Below, in pieces: positions 49,973-61,799 of a DNA stretch of 64,000 nt. The stretch spans positions 186,001 through 250,000 of the forward strand of contig VCJN01001012.1 in the NCBI GenBank assembly GCA_006384855.1, read 5' to 3'. This DNA is from Tetraselmis striata (Eukaryota > Chlorophyta > Chlorodendrophyceae > Chlorodendrales > Chlorodendraceae). The translations under genes were made by a program, and so were the position numbers. The stretch's first letter is position 1; every line of letters begins with the position of its first letter. The notes below the pieces were generated by a model that was not told the DNA's origin, made no database searches, and saw only the letters and a list, made by a program, of their open reading frames with translations.

Positions 49973-52900
49973 TACCACACCTGTCTGCCAATCTTTGCTC
50001 GCAATCAGCTTCAGCAGCCCAGAAAGCCCACGCCGGCCTTCTCCCTTCTCCACCAAAGCATGCACAATGCCTATATGTTTTCCTTACCTGGATGCCTCCG
50101 TTTGCGTCTGCGCAGGCCTCCCGCCCCGCCACCGCCTCCGGCCATGGAACAACAGCATCTGACAGCCAGCAAAGCAAAAAAGACAAAGGCGCGGCGGCAC
50201 TGGAGCTGTGGAACAAGTGGGGCCCCTGCCGCTGTCTGCCGCTGGGACATCTGCACGCGCTCGCCTCGATGGCCTGAGTTGGGCATCTCTGGGCCCCTCC
50301 GCTGCCTTGCCGCACGCAGATGGGCGCAGGATGCGTTGGGCCCGCTCAGCTCGGACCCCACCGACTCGGAGCTCAAGCAGGTGCGGGCCCATCCCATGCC
50401 ACAGACCCGGCTAAGCAGCCCCTTTGCTCGCCTGCTGAAATGACGCTGTGGCTGGCTGCGGCGCGCAGAAGAGCAAGCGGCTGCAGGGCGTCATCCGCCA
50501 GTCAGAGCGCCTGTCGGCCAGCGTGTCGCGCCGCATCAGCAGCATGGCGGAGGTGCGCGCGGAGATAAACGTGCTCAGCGAGTCTTCCAGCGCTGTCGCG
50601 CTCACACTGCCCACAAAGAGCGCGCGCAAGACAGTCATTGCCAGCCGCTCCTCCGCGCGCTCCTCGGTGCGCCCCCACCTGGAACTGCAACCGCTGCCGC
50701 ATATCTATCCCGCTCATCGTCCATGTGCATCGCCCCACTGGGGAGCGTAGCGTGCTCGGCTTAGCGCTCCCTGCTGCTGCAGATGAATGACTTTGTGAGG
50801 GCGGAAGGGCGGCGGGAGGCGGCGGTGAAGGAGCCTCAGCCGTCGGACTCGCCACGGGGGAGCCGCTACGGCGGAAAGAGCGGTGCGCTTGGCCAGGTTG
50901 CCGCCGCCCGGCCGCAGACGGCGCCCGCCACTGGCCCAGTGTCCAGCCGCGACCTTGTGCAGATCACCATGGAGCGCGACAGCCTGCGCACCTCCTTCCG
51001 AGCCGCGCAGATGGAGACGGCCATCCAGCTTGACGAAAAGGCGGAGCTGCTCGCCACGATCGATCTGCTGCGGGCCAAGCTCCACGCGCAGGTGCCCTCC
51101 TCCCCGCCCCTGCCATCCTGCACCGTGGCAACTCTCCCCCTCCTGCACTGACGGGCAGCCGCTGACCGGTGCGGCATCTGCGGCGCCTGCGGCCGCAGGA
51201 CACGCGCGAGATCGAGCAGCAGCGGCGCCTTCAGACCTATGACAAACTGGAGCCGATTTTCAATCGGCTGGGCGAGAAGTTTCAGTTCAAGTCGGCGGAC
51301 GAGGCGAGCCCGGCCTGCCTGCCAGCACGGCCCTCCCGGCCCCTCCGCCTGCCCGCCGCTGAGATGTGGGCACGCTCACGCTCCGCACGCGACTGCAGGT
51401 GATTGACCGGCTGGAGTTTCTGGAGAACGACAAGCTGGGCTCGTACAACCAGCTGCTGGAGTCGCAGTCGGAGATCACGCGGCTGGAGAAGGCGCTGCGC
51501 GATGCCAAGCAGGCGCAGGCCACCAGAGAGCAGGAGAAGGAGAACGATTTTCAGGCCAAGGTGGGGGGAGGTGGCATTGCCGCGGCGGAAGGGGTGGGGT
51601 GACAGCTGCCCCCCGCGCAGGAAGGTTGAGGGTTTGAGGCGCCGATCCGTGCTGCTGCAGATGTCCAAGCTGCAGAAGCGGCTGGTGGAGGCGCGCTCCG
51701 AGGTGGAGACACTGGGCATGGAGCTGCGCGCGACGCAGGCGCGGCAGGAGTCCTCCCAGGCGTTGTCCAACTCGGTGATAAACCTCTACAACAAGATGCA
51801 CGACAACAGCGAGGTCCATGCGCCCCGCCCGCCACGGTCGTTTCCCCTTAAGGGCGTTGCCATCATCGCGGGTGCGGTGCGCAGGTGGCTCACAGCCAGC
51901 GCCGCCGCTGCTGCTGCTGCTGCTGCAGGTCATGAAGCAGCGGCCGGTGTCGAAGGACGACCTGCCTGTCACCGAGCCGCTACACATGGTGCAGTGCATC
52001 TACGAGCTGATGCGGATGCACTCCGTCACCGCCACGGGTACGCGTCCGGACATTCGCGCCTGCCGCTGCCGCCGCGTTCTGCTCTGCGCGCAGGGTGGAT
52101 CCAGTTAAAGCGCTGCCCGCTGCGCCGCAGGGATGATGTTGCACGACCTCTCCCAGGTGTGCAACCGCATCTGGGCAACGCACTTCAACGAGCGGATTAC
52201 CATCAAGGGTGCGGCAGCACCGCCCTGCCTCTCATTTCTTGCTTGGATTCGGGGGCGTGCGGTGCCGGCACAGTTGCCACAGCATCCCGCAGAGGTGGCG
52301 CTGAGCCGCCCGGCCGCTGCTGGTGGTTTGATGGCAGGTGACATCTTTGCGACGGTGCTGGCGCTGGAGGAGGCGGCGGGCATCATGGTCAAGAGGATCT
52401 CGCGGCTGGAGGGGCGTCTGCGCGAGTCCAACGCCAATGTGAAGCGGCTGTCGGAAGAGAAGGGCAAGGTGCCTGGCCCTGTCCCCTCCCCCCCCCCCCC
52501 CCCCCCCCCCGGCCGGCGCACCTGCACCCTCCTAGACGATCTGCCACCCCGGCAGGCCCTACCTTCCGCGGCGCTTCCTGGTCGTGAATACTTGTGTGGA
52601 GCTGCCCACATCGCTATCGCCGAGGCCCAGCGTACATGCGGTCCTACCTACTTATACACATACTCACACACTCACTATACTATATTCATATGTATATGTA
52701 TACCTATACATATATGCGCTATACATTCTCTGCCCGAATATTTCATCAAGCCCCACGATGTTGTAGCTGCCGCCCGATGCGCCTGACTCGCCCGATCTCC
52801 ACACTACTGTGCACCCAGATGGAGCGCACCGCCAACGCGCTGCGCACGGAGCATGACCGTCGGGACCAGCTCACGCGGCAGAGCGTTCGCACCGTCAAGC

Positions 52901-53454
52901 AACGCACCCCGCTGCCCGGCGCCAAGTGCCCCACTTGCCACGAGGTGGTGGGAGTGCCGCACCGCGGCGAGGCCGAGCGCGCGAGCACGGCGAGCGCAGC
53001 AGGCATGTCAAAGGGTCGCACTGAAGGGGGGCAGCCGCCTGTGCGGCCCACCACGGCCGATGCCGCGCCAGGCCGACCCGCCACGCCACCCAGCCGGCCC
53101 GTCACACCCATCACGCGGCCATCCACCGCTAAGACGCAGGCCGGCGCCGGAGCCACGCCGCGCGGGGCAGCGCTCCGCGGCAGTGCGGGAATGTCTCGGT
53201 CGTTGGGGGCGCCCAGTGGTGGGCCGCGCGGGGCGCACTGGGAGGCCATTGACCGCGCAGGCGCCACGGGAAGCATTGACTTTAGCTCGGAGGCTTCCGC
53301 AATGCTCGAGTCATCTGCAAGCTGGGCAGAGTCGAGTCCGGCGCGGCGCGCAAGTGCTGCCGCCCCTGGCGCGCTGGCCGCCAAGATGTCCTCCGTGTAC
53401 CTGGAGGTGGATGCGGCATCCGCTGCAAAGATGGCCAAGAAGCTGCAGCTCTAG
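49696..53454 (+). CDS. 703-residue coiled-coil protein, 12 exons
   Basis: Exons: 49696-49764, 50116-50216, 50320-50380, 50469-50666, 50783-51091, 51199-51303, 51399-51560, 51661-51813, 51929-52037, 52131-52208, 52338-52468, 52819-53454. Phases agree across all junctions. Ten introns are GT-AG; the one at 51304-51398 is GC-AG. Exon 1 is the least certain, since other donors are possible. Coiled-coil stretches span about residues 75-490 (VIRQSERLSASVSRR, VIDRLEFLENDKLGSYNQLL, SEITRLEKALRDAKQ, ISRLEGRLRESNANVKRL). The last 210 residues are mostly disordered, with one CPTC pair (GAKCPTCHEV). No family recognised. The layout resembles ciliary or basal-body coiled-coil proteins of flagellate algae, but that is inference. 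Intron 1 holds 35 consecutive G. Confidence 0.8.
49935..49969. repeat. 35-G homopolymer in an intron
   Basis: The longest uninterrupted homopolymer of the window, within intron 1 of the coiled-coil gene. On the sense strand it is G-rich and could form quadruplex structures. Confidence 0.9.
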
Positions 53455-54590
53455 CCAAGATATATGTACCGTTCACCCCCCTTCTCAAGACTAACCTCTG
53501 CCACCTCAACATCAGCTTAAGGGATGTGCCCTGGGATGTGTCGATTCGGAACACATACCAACATGAAGACACATAGCCATGAGCAAGCCAGCCCCTGCAT
53601 GTCGGCAATGATGATGGCAAATGCAGCAGGTGTGTGGAGTGTTTTATGGGGATTCCATGCTGCGTATCTACTGCGCCATGCCCGGGTGCGGTATCATCCG
53701 AATAGGACAGAGCAGAACACTACATGATGGGGCAGCAGATCACCACTACTTCGAGGGCACATTTTACTACAAAGGAAGGCTACAAAACAGATAACTGTTG
53801 CATAGTGCTGGCAGGTTGGCAGAGCTCAGCAGATGCTGGTAGTGCTGCATGTTCAATCCCGTGGCTGTGCACGTTATTCAAAGCCACGCACTGTGGTACT
53901 TCAAAGACTACATGGATATGTCTGGAGTTCCTTGGCTCTGTAGCAACCGACTCCAGCAGACTCCAGCCATGGCAAATCAGCGAGCGCCATGCGCATGTCA
54001 TGCCATGCGAGAAATATTTTCACCACTGCTTCGTGTTTTTTGAATATTTATAGCTGATTCATTGCAGCAGCAGCAATCGTAGGTTGTATACAGTAAGCGA
54101 GAAGGCGGCGGGGCAGACCTTCACTGCTAGTAGATCTAAACCGTAAGTGGTATAGCATTTGATTTATTGTTTATTACACTGTAATTAGTAAAGGGTGATA
54201 TGCGGTTTTGCGGGTGTAGTCGAGCACCCCAGCGGACTTTGCGCATGTGGGTGGTCAATGTCGGATGGCTGACACGACTCCTGTGAGGGCACCAGTACGT
54301 TGGATTGAGCCTCGGAGCAATGCCAGCCCGCCCGGACGTCGGCCTGCATGAAGGTCGCATTCGGTGTCGAGCACGAGCTGGTAGCGGGGAAAGTGGGGAG
54401 GGGCGGGGGGGGGGGGGTCGCCTAATGGCTCGGAACGACTCGCGCATGCGCTCGTCGGGGCCGCATCCGTACTGACGACACACGGCAGTGTACAACGCTA
54501 ACCGTACTGGGCGGCGGGCGGTGCTGTCAGCCAGCTAGCAATGAGGAATATGTGCACTAGACCACACACCATGCGCGTGCGTGATGCCGT
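53455..54590. other. Gene-free stretch after the coiled-coil gene
   Basis: No gene recognised. A TGTAA at 54180-54184 is far from the stop, so it is an uncertain poly(A) signal. A poly-G run lies near 54402-54417. Confidence 0.4.
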
Positions 54591-56220
54591 GCGCTACTTG
54601 GCACGTCAGGTTGCAACATTCTGATTGGAGTGTCGGCTCTCGGGTGTGGCGCTATGGTTGGTTTGGGAGCAAAGTCGCCGCTCTCAATACGCCATATCGC
54701 GACACACTGCCGTGGCAGTCGCTGCGTGCTGCCGCGCGTCGGCCAGTGCCCACCCGCCATATCCAGCCATGAACGGACGACGGGGTGTTGTCACTATGGC
54801 GCGAGTATCGTCTTCCAATGAACTATGAATACATGTCTACCTGTGGACACTTGGAGCAGGTAGTCTTCGACCCTCCTGCGTGATGCGTCGCAGTCGCTCG
54901 GCGCCGGCGCCTCATCGGGCGGCGCCGATTGGGTGGTTTCGGAGCATGTACTGCTGCCCCGCCGGACGAGCATCGAGAACCGCAACAACGCGAGGCATGT
55001 GCAGGGTTATCGAGCGGCGGCTGATGCCCAAAATTAGCCGACATCAATTATGTAAGAACGATGGTCAGGGTGAAGGTGTGCTATGCTGCTTTGCTATCAC
55101 GATTTGCGAGGCCGCTCGATTTGCGCTCGGAGGCGGCATGTCGAAAGAGGCTAAATGCCATGAGTGGTTTCGGAGCATGTTCTCCACTGCTGTGATAACT
55201 CGCGAGCCCCGTGCGGTGCTTTTGGGCGACAGCCAGTGTCTGCACGCCATCCGGCACGGCGTGATATAGCGCCGCTGTGCTATCATGTTTGCTTTCGTGC
55301 GGCGGCGCAATGCCGCTCAGTCGGCATCGACGGCGTCTCGGCGGGTGCTGAGGAGCGGTATACCAGTAGTTTGGAGCATATTCGGCGCGCTTAAGCGAGA
55401 ATGCGCTGCCCCGTATATTGCATGAGCGCCGTGATGTGGGTAGGCCGTGACATTGTGACAGCGCGGCCGCAGTGCTCTCGTCTTGACTGCCGTGCGGTTG
55501 TGCGAAACCGGTCGGCGACTTTTTTGCGGCATGCTCCCGACCAATGGTTTTGGAGCATATTCGGCGCCCGGGAGCCGTCAGCCGCTGCGATAACGTGCGA
55601 GCCGCGACTATTGCTATCGAGCGGCGGGCAATGCATGTCTGCCACCTAGCAAGGATATGTTGCTGGCACATATGTGGCAAGGCACAATATATCAAACGCA
55701 GTGCAGCTTCACAAATTACCATGCCGTGATGCCACCTTGGCTATAAGGTGGCTGGGCGATGCCGCCCAGTGAGCGCTCTAAGCGACGACGTCACAACTAG
55801 TGGTTTCGGAGCACGTGTAGCACCCCAGAGGGATGAACCGCTGTGAGAACATACCGAGCGGCGGCGGTGCGTATCTGGGTACTGTACTATAGCGCAAATC
55901 ATAGCATCGCGACAGCATCACGGCCGTGTTGCCGTATTTTGGATGCCAACACCTGCTGGCGCGGCTACTGCGCGAATAATTCGTCAGCTCGGCGTGCGCG
56001 TGTCGGCGACGACGTCACGTCGACCGACGGGCAGGGTTGGCATAAGGTTAGCTTGCATGGCGTCCCGGCGGAGTGGCCATGAACCGTCAATGGGGGCGCT
56101 AAGACAATGCGCACATAGGGGGGCGGGGGGGGGGGGGGGGGGGGGGGGGGGGGTATGTTATGCGTGCGGCCAGGATTTCGCATGCGACACTGCTTGCGCG
56201 GCTAGTGGGCCCATCTAGCG
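54590..56220. repeat. Degenerate satellite with TGGTTTCGGAGCATGT core
   Basis: The phrase TGGTTTCGGAGCATGT or close variants recurs near 54933, 55166, 55370, 55546 and 55801 (spacing about 175-255). Between the cores, related CGAGCGGCG, GATAACxCGCGAGCC and GCCGTGxTxTxGCG words repeat. This is a decayed tandem repeat with a unit of about 200 bp. A 29-G run lies at 56125-56153 at its end. Confidence 0.6.
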
Positions 56221-58421
56221 AGGCTGCTGTAGAGATGCAATCATGTCCCGATATAGCGCACTACAAGTAATGAGGCTGGGGCGCTCCATGCTATTATCTC
56301 AGTTATAAACAAACCGCGCAAGTATATACACATATCGATGATAGCTTTTGCTGACGATAATTTGGTATGTCAGCAAGCAGCAGTAACCGGTTCCGCAATG
56401 CCGCTTGAGGATTATATGCCAGCCGCCGCTTACTGGATTGCCAATATATGTCGCATATGATTATATATTCTGCTATGCGCGGCTTCCTTTGTAGTGGCAG
56501 TCGATTGTTACGATATCAAGCATCAGTAGCAGTGCTGGTACTAATACTTGATTATTCAAGGAATAATAATGAAATATTCCGTCTCAAAAACTCCTGCTGC
56601 TGCTGTTGTATGGACAATAATATACATGATGATACCAGTGTGTTGTTGGCTACTAGATTACGCAACAATATCCATTTATACAATAGAAAACTATAAGCGC
56701 GTCGAGCAGCATGATGCGATGCAAAAATCATCGTCATCAACTTGCAGTATATCATACAGCAGCTGCGATAGCATCCAACTATATAATATTCATGATAGAA
56801 GACATGTATATGTGCGGAGCACGCGCCGCAGTCACGAAGCTGCGCTAGCCAGTGGCGGCTAGCACCCGCTTTGACATGATCGTTGGGGGCCTACTTGGCA
56901 AAAAATTATACATTTATAAGGTTAGTACTACGTGAATATAGGAAAGAAACCATGTATGTGCTACGCCAGTCATGATTATATGAGGAGCACCATCTCACTT
57001 GATCAGCTATATGCACCAGCAATGACAACACGCGCCACGAGGTGGCCATACTATATTACTGCCACATCGCATGTGTTGCTGCGAAATGTCGCGTCTCGTC
57101 CATAAAAATACTATATTACTGCCACATCGCATGTGTTGCTGCGAAATGTCGCGTCTCGTCCATAAAAACATAATTGATGGCTTTACAGTAGTACTGCATG
57201 TGCAGCTCTATTCTTGGCTTAGGTGTTAGTACAAGTAGAAGCTCACGACTAGACCACTTGTTTTTGCTTTGAAGTGACAATAACACTATGGAAGCCGCAT
57301 ATTGTGGCACATAGTGCGTCCTTGCGTGACTACTGACGCTATCTGACAATATATTGTCAACCATATCCATACCTAGCTATCTATGGACGAGATGTCGAGA
57401 ATGATTTGCTTGGCCTACTTTGGCCTATATACTGTAACTACTGCAACATCTATTTACACGTCATATTACGTGGGCAGAGGAGTGGTGACATTATTAATAC
57501 GTACGTGCGCGGAGCCCTGATGGCAGCAGATTAGCTGCGCTCTCACTGTAATGCCCAATGCTTGAACCATTGACGCAAGAGAGGGTTGGACGCACCCTGC
57601 CCGTACGGCTTGAAGGGGTGGCCAGGCGGCATCGTCCAGTCCCAGGTGCCACTCTATGCTTGCGGTTGAGCAGCCAAATGAATGTGCTCAGTCATCGCTT
57701 GCACCATTGCATGGTGCGTGCTTCGCTTTTAAAACACACAGAGCTCTGCACACAAAAAAGCTGACGGTAGAGGGACGGAGAGGCCGTCATGCACACAGCC
57801 GGGTGTGCGAAGCACCGCCGATGATGACTGTTGCTCTGCGAGGCAATAGAGTAGGCAAGTCGCAACAGTTGCTATGTGGTCCCAGGTCTGGTCAACATCT
57901 GCAACGACTCAATAAGCAACATATGCCTGCCATGCTTCTATGTCAGACTTGCTGATATAGAGTCATTATTTGCACCGCTGCGTGTGTGTGCTGTATCATT
58001 TCTTGGCAGTGGCATACACACAGTTTGGGCACTACGCTACAACTGGACTCTGCTGGGGCAGCGGGGCACAGGAGAGGCAGGCGGCAAGGTCTTCCCGCTG
58101 CAAAGCATAACCCTATCACGATGGAGTGGACATTTTAAAGGCCAACCTTACTAGTATCCCCATTGCTGTATCGTGCAACGGGGATATATAGGTTAATCCT
58201 CCAGAAACAAAATAATCACCGTTGCAGTCGGTGGAGGGCGGCGCACAGCACCCGGCCTGCCGCTCACGCCTGGCCTCAACGCCTAAGGCGGCAGATGCTG
58301 CCCCGCAGCAGGTCAGCTGCGCAGGTATCCGCTCGGACGTCAGCGGGTGCAGCAGTGGTGGCGGCAGCGGGTGCGGATGCCTTCACCCGTACAGACGCTG
58401 ATGGGCTGCTTTTCTGCCGCC
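56221..58421. other. AT-richer gene-free stretch
   Basis: No convincing gene. It contains a 60-bp tandem duplication (57048-57167). Short frames near 57558-58150 have no recognisable domain. Confidence 0.45.
57048..57167. repeat. Perfect 60-bp tandem duplication
   Basis: Two adjacent identical 60-base units (57048-57107 and 57108-57167), starting ATACTATATTACTGCC. Recent, as no differences were seen. Confidence 0.9.
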
Positions 58422-60093
58422 TCAGCCGGTGCCGCCTGCCGCCTCAGCGAGCTGCCAGCTGAAGTGCTTGAGGGGGCAGTCGGCCCCGGGCTCCTCCGCC
58501 ATGTGCGTGCTACAAGCATGGTGATGCGCCCACCACATCGGGTGCGCCATGGCCCCGCCTGATCCCCCCTCGGCCAGACTGGTGTAGAAGCGCGCAAACG
58601 CCTGCCCCTGGCTGGCGCCTTGGATGCGCAGGTCGGTGTAGCAGTGGCAGTGGTGCGGGCAGGCGTCCGCAAAAAGGCCGCGCGGCGCGGGCGCGTCCGG
58701 CCCGTGGCTGCCCGCCAGCTCCTGCCACAGGTGCGCCATGTGCATTCGGCCCCGCGGCGAATCCGCGGTCGAGTTGTGCGCGACCCACTCCAGCTGCCAC
58801 GGGTCCGCCACGCTCTGCAGGCTGAAGGTGGGCACCGGTGAGAAGCGCAGCGCGTGCTGCGCAAACAGGCACTGGTACGCGGCGGAGGGGCCCAGCGCCG
58901 CGGCGCACTCGGGGCTCACCGCCGCGCTGCTGTTCAGGTGACGGTACAACCACGCCATGCGCGCCGCATAGTCGTAGTCGCCCAGCCCGCGGTGACTGGG
59001 CGCCGGGAGAAGGAAGAAGCCTGAGTCCACGAGCGCCGCCACACGGATGTCTGCCGCGTCGGGGCGGCCCAGTGCCACTGCACGGCCCTTCAGCGCCTCC
59101 CGCCAGGCTGGCGCGTGCAAGTGCACGGACAGCCCGCCTGGATGCAAGCCAGAAGGGTGAAGGGGGAGGGGCTCAGCTCGGTAGCATACAAATGCCCCCC
59201 CCCCCCCCCCCCCTACCCACCCCCGGTACGATACCTGCGCTGCAGCCCGCGATCACGAGGTCGGTGGCGTCCTGCAGCCCCTGCTTGTCCAGCAGGTCCT
59301 GGATGAGCTCCTCCATGATGGCCTTGCCACGGAAGAAGAGCGACCGGCCGCGCACACGAACATACCGCTCCAGCGAGGAGGTGTAGCTGCTCGCGTCGCA
59401 GTTCTTCACGTACACTTTGTTCCAGTCGTGCGCCAGCGGGTTGCGCTCCTCCTCCGACGACAGCACGCCGTACAGCTGGCCCAGCACGGCGAGCGACTTG
59501 AGCGGCCCACTGCGCGAGCTGCTGCCGCTGGAGAAGCTGCGCGTGTAGCAGCTGCGCTGAAAGTCCTTCACGCCTGTCTCCTCCCAGCGCGTGCACCAGT
59601 CCCCGCCCTCGAAGAACACCACCCATTTGCGCGCCACCGCGCCGCGGTGGATGTAATACACCGGGCGCGAGCCGTCCAGGCACAGCCCAGCCGGACCGCT
59701 CAGCTGCACGCGTGACATGTAGTCGCCGCTCATCGCCGCCGCCATGTGTGGCGACCGCGCCGCCCCGCTCGGCCTCTCCTCCTGTCTCAACTGGTACACG
59801 GTACCATCACAGGAAGGCAGCTGCGCGGCGGAGCACCGATGCAGGGCAGGAAGATTGGCCGGTGCAGAAAAGGGACTTTAGTGGGGAAGGGGGAAGAAAG
59901 GATTCAAAGGGGTAGATGGGGGGGCGGGGGGCCAAGGTGCACAGTTGCTGTCCCGGTGCATTTACGAGGCAGTTCCTTGCATGGAGCGAGTCAGGGGGGA
60001 GTCAGTGGGGGCGGGGGTACTTACCCCGAGGGCGGCGACCGCCAGCAGTAGCACCGCCACCGGCCGGGAGCAGCAATAGCACGGGCGGCCCAT
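58422..60093 (-). CDS. Pectin acetylesterase / Notum-like hydrolase
   Basis: Three exons on the minus strand: 60093-60025, 59820-59235, 59137-58422. GT-AG introns and consistent phases give 456 residues. Exon 1 encodes a signal-anchor or signal peptide (PVAVLLLAVAALG). PAE family landmarks: LCLDGSRPVYYI, WVVFFEGGDWC, KVYVKNCDASSY, LFFRGKAIMEELIQDLL, then the nucleophile elbow IAGCSAGG (Ser about 217), LVDSGFF (Asp) and a His-rich ACPHHCHCY segment near the C-terminus. Plant members deacetylate pectin and animal Notum removes a palmitoleate from Wnt. In an alga a cell-wall or extracellular-matrix polysaccharide is the likelier substrate. Intron 2 (59236-59138 side) contains a poly-C/G run. Confidence 0.9.
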
Positions 60094-61101
60094 CGCGCTA
60101 GTGTGTGGCGACGCAGCGCTGTACGTGGTTGGCGTCAAGATAGAAGCCCGCTCGCGGCCGCCGCCGCCGACGGCGGCGGTCCGACAGGTGGACGCTGCCG
60201 CTGCTGAACGAGCGTAGAAGCTATCGGGCCGGGTTGGCTCCAAGCCGCTCCCTCCAATCACGTCTAGCAAATTTCCGCGCCACCAGAGCCACTAGTAGGA
60301 CTGCGAGTGCGACCCGCGTATGAGAGTAGTCCTCGCGCAGTGAATTAGACGGTTTGAGGTTCAGAGCGAGATGGGAAGCTCGTTGCGAAGCGCTCTTCGC
60401 TTCTCCACCAGGCCTACATGTACCCCGAACACCGTCAGGCGAAAACTGAGATGTGGGACAGTTGCAGGATGGAGCGCCCTGCCGAATGTTGGGAGTAGCG
60501 CTAACCGGGTTGCAAGTGAGCCCGTCAAGCGGTACTGCCAAGCAGGTCGGTTTCGCTGACGCCAGAGGTGACGAGCAGTCGCAGCACCTCCGCCGAAACG
60601 CGTCGTGACGTGTGCTGAAGTCGGGGCGTCGTCCTGACCGCGCCCGCGAACGAAGACATGCTAGTAGTACTGGACGAAGTGCGGCAAATACGGGAAGTGC
60701 GGCAAGAAATATCACGATGATGTGCAGAGTACATAGCGCAGGGTCTGCGCGCAGCTGTGTGCTACTGGCACAATTAGTAATGGGTATAGTAGTGCCGTAT
60801 GTACTGCTGGATAGAATTAGCTTAAAGAAAGCCCTGTGATAAGTTCTCCCCCCACCCACTTGCTGCCTGGGTGGACCGACGACCGTCCTCGGCCCTTTGA
60901 ATCGCGAGCCCTCCGTCCGCCTCCAGCCCCGGATGGGGATGGGGCGGGGCACGTGCACGGGTGGCACTTTGGTAGCCTTGGACCCGGCCGTGCTGTCACT
61001 GCTGCGGAGGAGCAGTGCGAGCTGGACACCGGGGTCTTGTGTTGTTGCTCGTCCGGTCAACTTCTCGTTCGCTGTTCGTTGAGCACCCTCCCTTCCTGTC
61101 A
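60094..61101. other. Gene-free stretch
   Basis: The 5-prime side of the esterase gene lies here. A 293-codon minus-strand frame (60221-61102) has no domain, odd composition and no supporting context, so it is treated as chance in GC-rich DNA. Confidence 0.4.
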
Positions 61102-61400
61102 TGTCGGCGCTTCCACCTCACATTCGGCCTAGTGCCGCTATTGGAGAGGCCCGGGATGTTGTGATGGGGAGGGAGTTCTACATTAGGTGGAGGGAGACGC
61201 GACCGAGCTGGCAGCGGATCTGGCGTTGGGAGGCCCGCGTCGGTTACCCGCCCGTGGCGCCCCGTTCTGGGTTAAAACTCCGCACTTCCGCTCCTTGCTG
61301 CGAGACCTCTTCGAAGCCGCTTTCCTGTCGGCGCCTCCACCCCACATTCGGCCTAGTGCCGCTATTGGAACGAGTGGCCCGGGATTGTGTGCTTGGGCGG
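61102..61400 (+). repeat. Repeated block upstream of LINE C
   Basis: About 50-60 bases with CACATTCGGCCTAGTGCCGC occur twice (near 61104 and 61328, spacing about 224), each followed by CCCGGGAT. This could be tandem 5-prime monomers of the downstream LINE. Confidence 0.55.
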
Positions 61401-61723
61401 AGAGCGTCCCTATTGCGTGCAGCGGCAGGTGGCGGGTGGCGATGCATGGTCGGTGGCTGCCATGGCGGTTTTCGCCTCAGGTGGCCCATAGCTGGATTTC
61501 CTTCTGGATTTCTGTATGGATTTCTTGAATGTTGCATCTAACACATGTAATCACATAAAATTAGCTATTTTAACCGACATATATTGTTATGACTTTTCCC
61601 CCATCGACCCACGGCTGCTGGTTGTGGCGTGGCCGGTGGGGGTTCAGCACGTGGGGCGTCCTCCGGCACCCCTAGGCCCCTCTGCTAGGGCGCCTGCCGT
61701 GTAGGCCGCGGTTCCGGCGGGGG

Positions 61724-61748
61724 GCGGTGGTGGTGGTGGTGGTGGTGG
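61724..61748. repeat. (GGT)n microsatellite
   Basis: A GGT trinucleotide run in the leader region of LINE C. Confidence 0.7.
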
Positions 61749-61799
61749 GCGCGCGGCGCTGCGGTGGCGCGGGTGCGGTCGTCGACGCCCGGCGGGGGC

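Noticed and set aside
57558-58154. Short plus-strand frames before the esterase gene
   Set aside because: No domain, no consistent splice structure and AT-richer composition than real exons here.
60221-61102. Long minus-strand frame of 293 codons
   Set aside because: No recognisable domain, repetitive basic composition, overlap with the esterase upstream region and LINE leader repeats; long chance frames are common in such GC-rich DNA.
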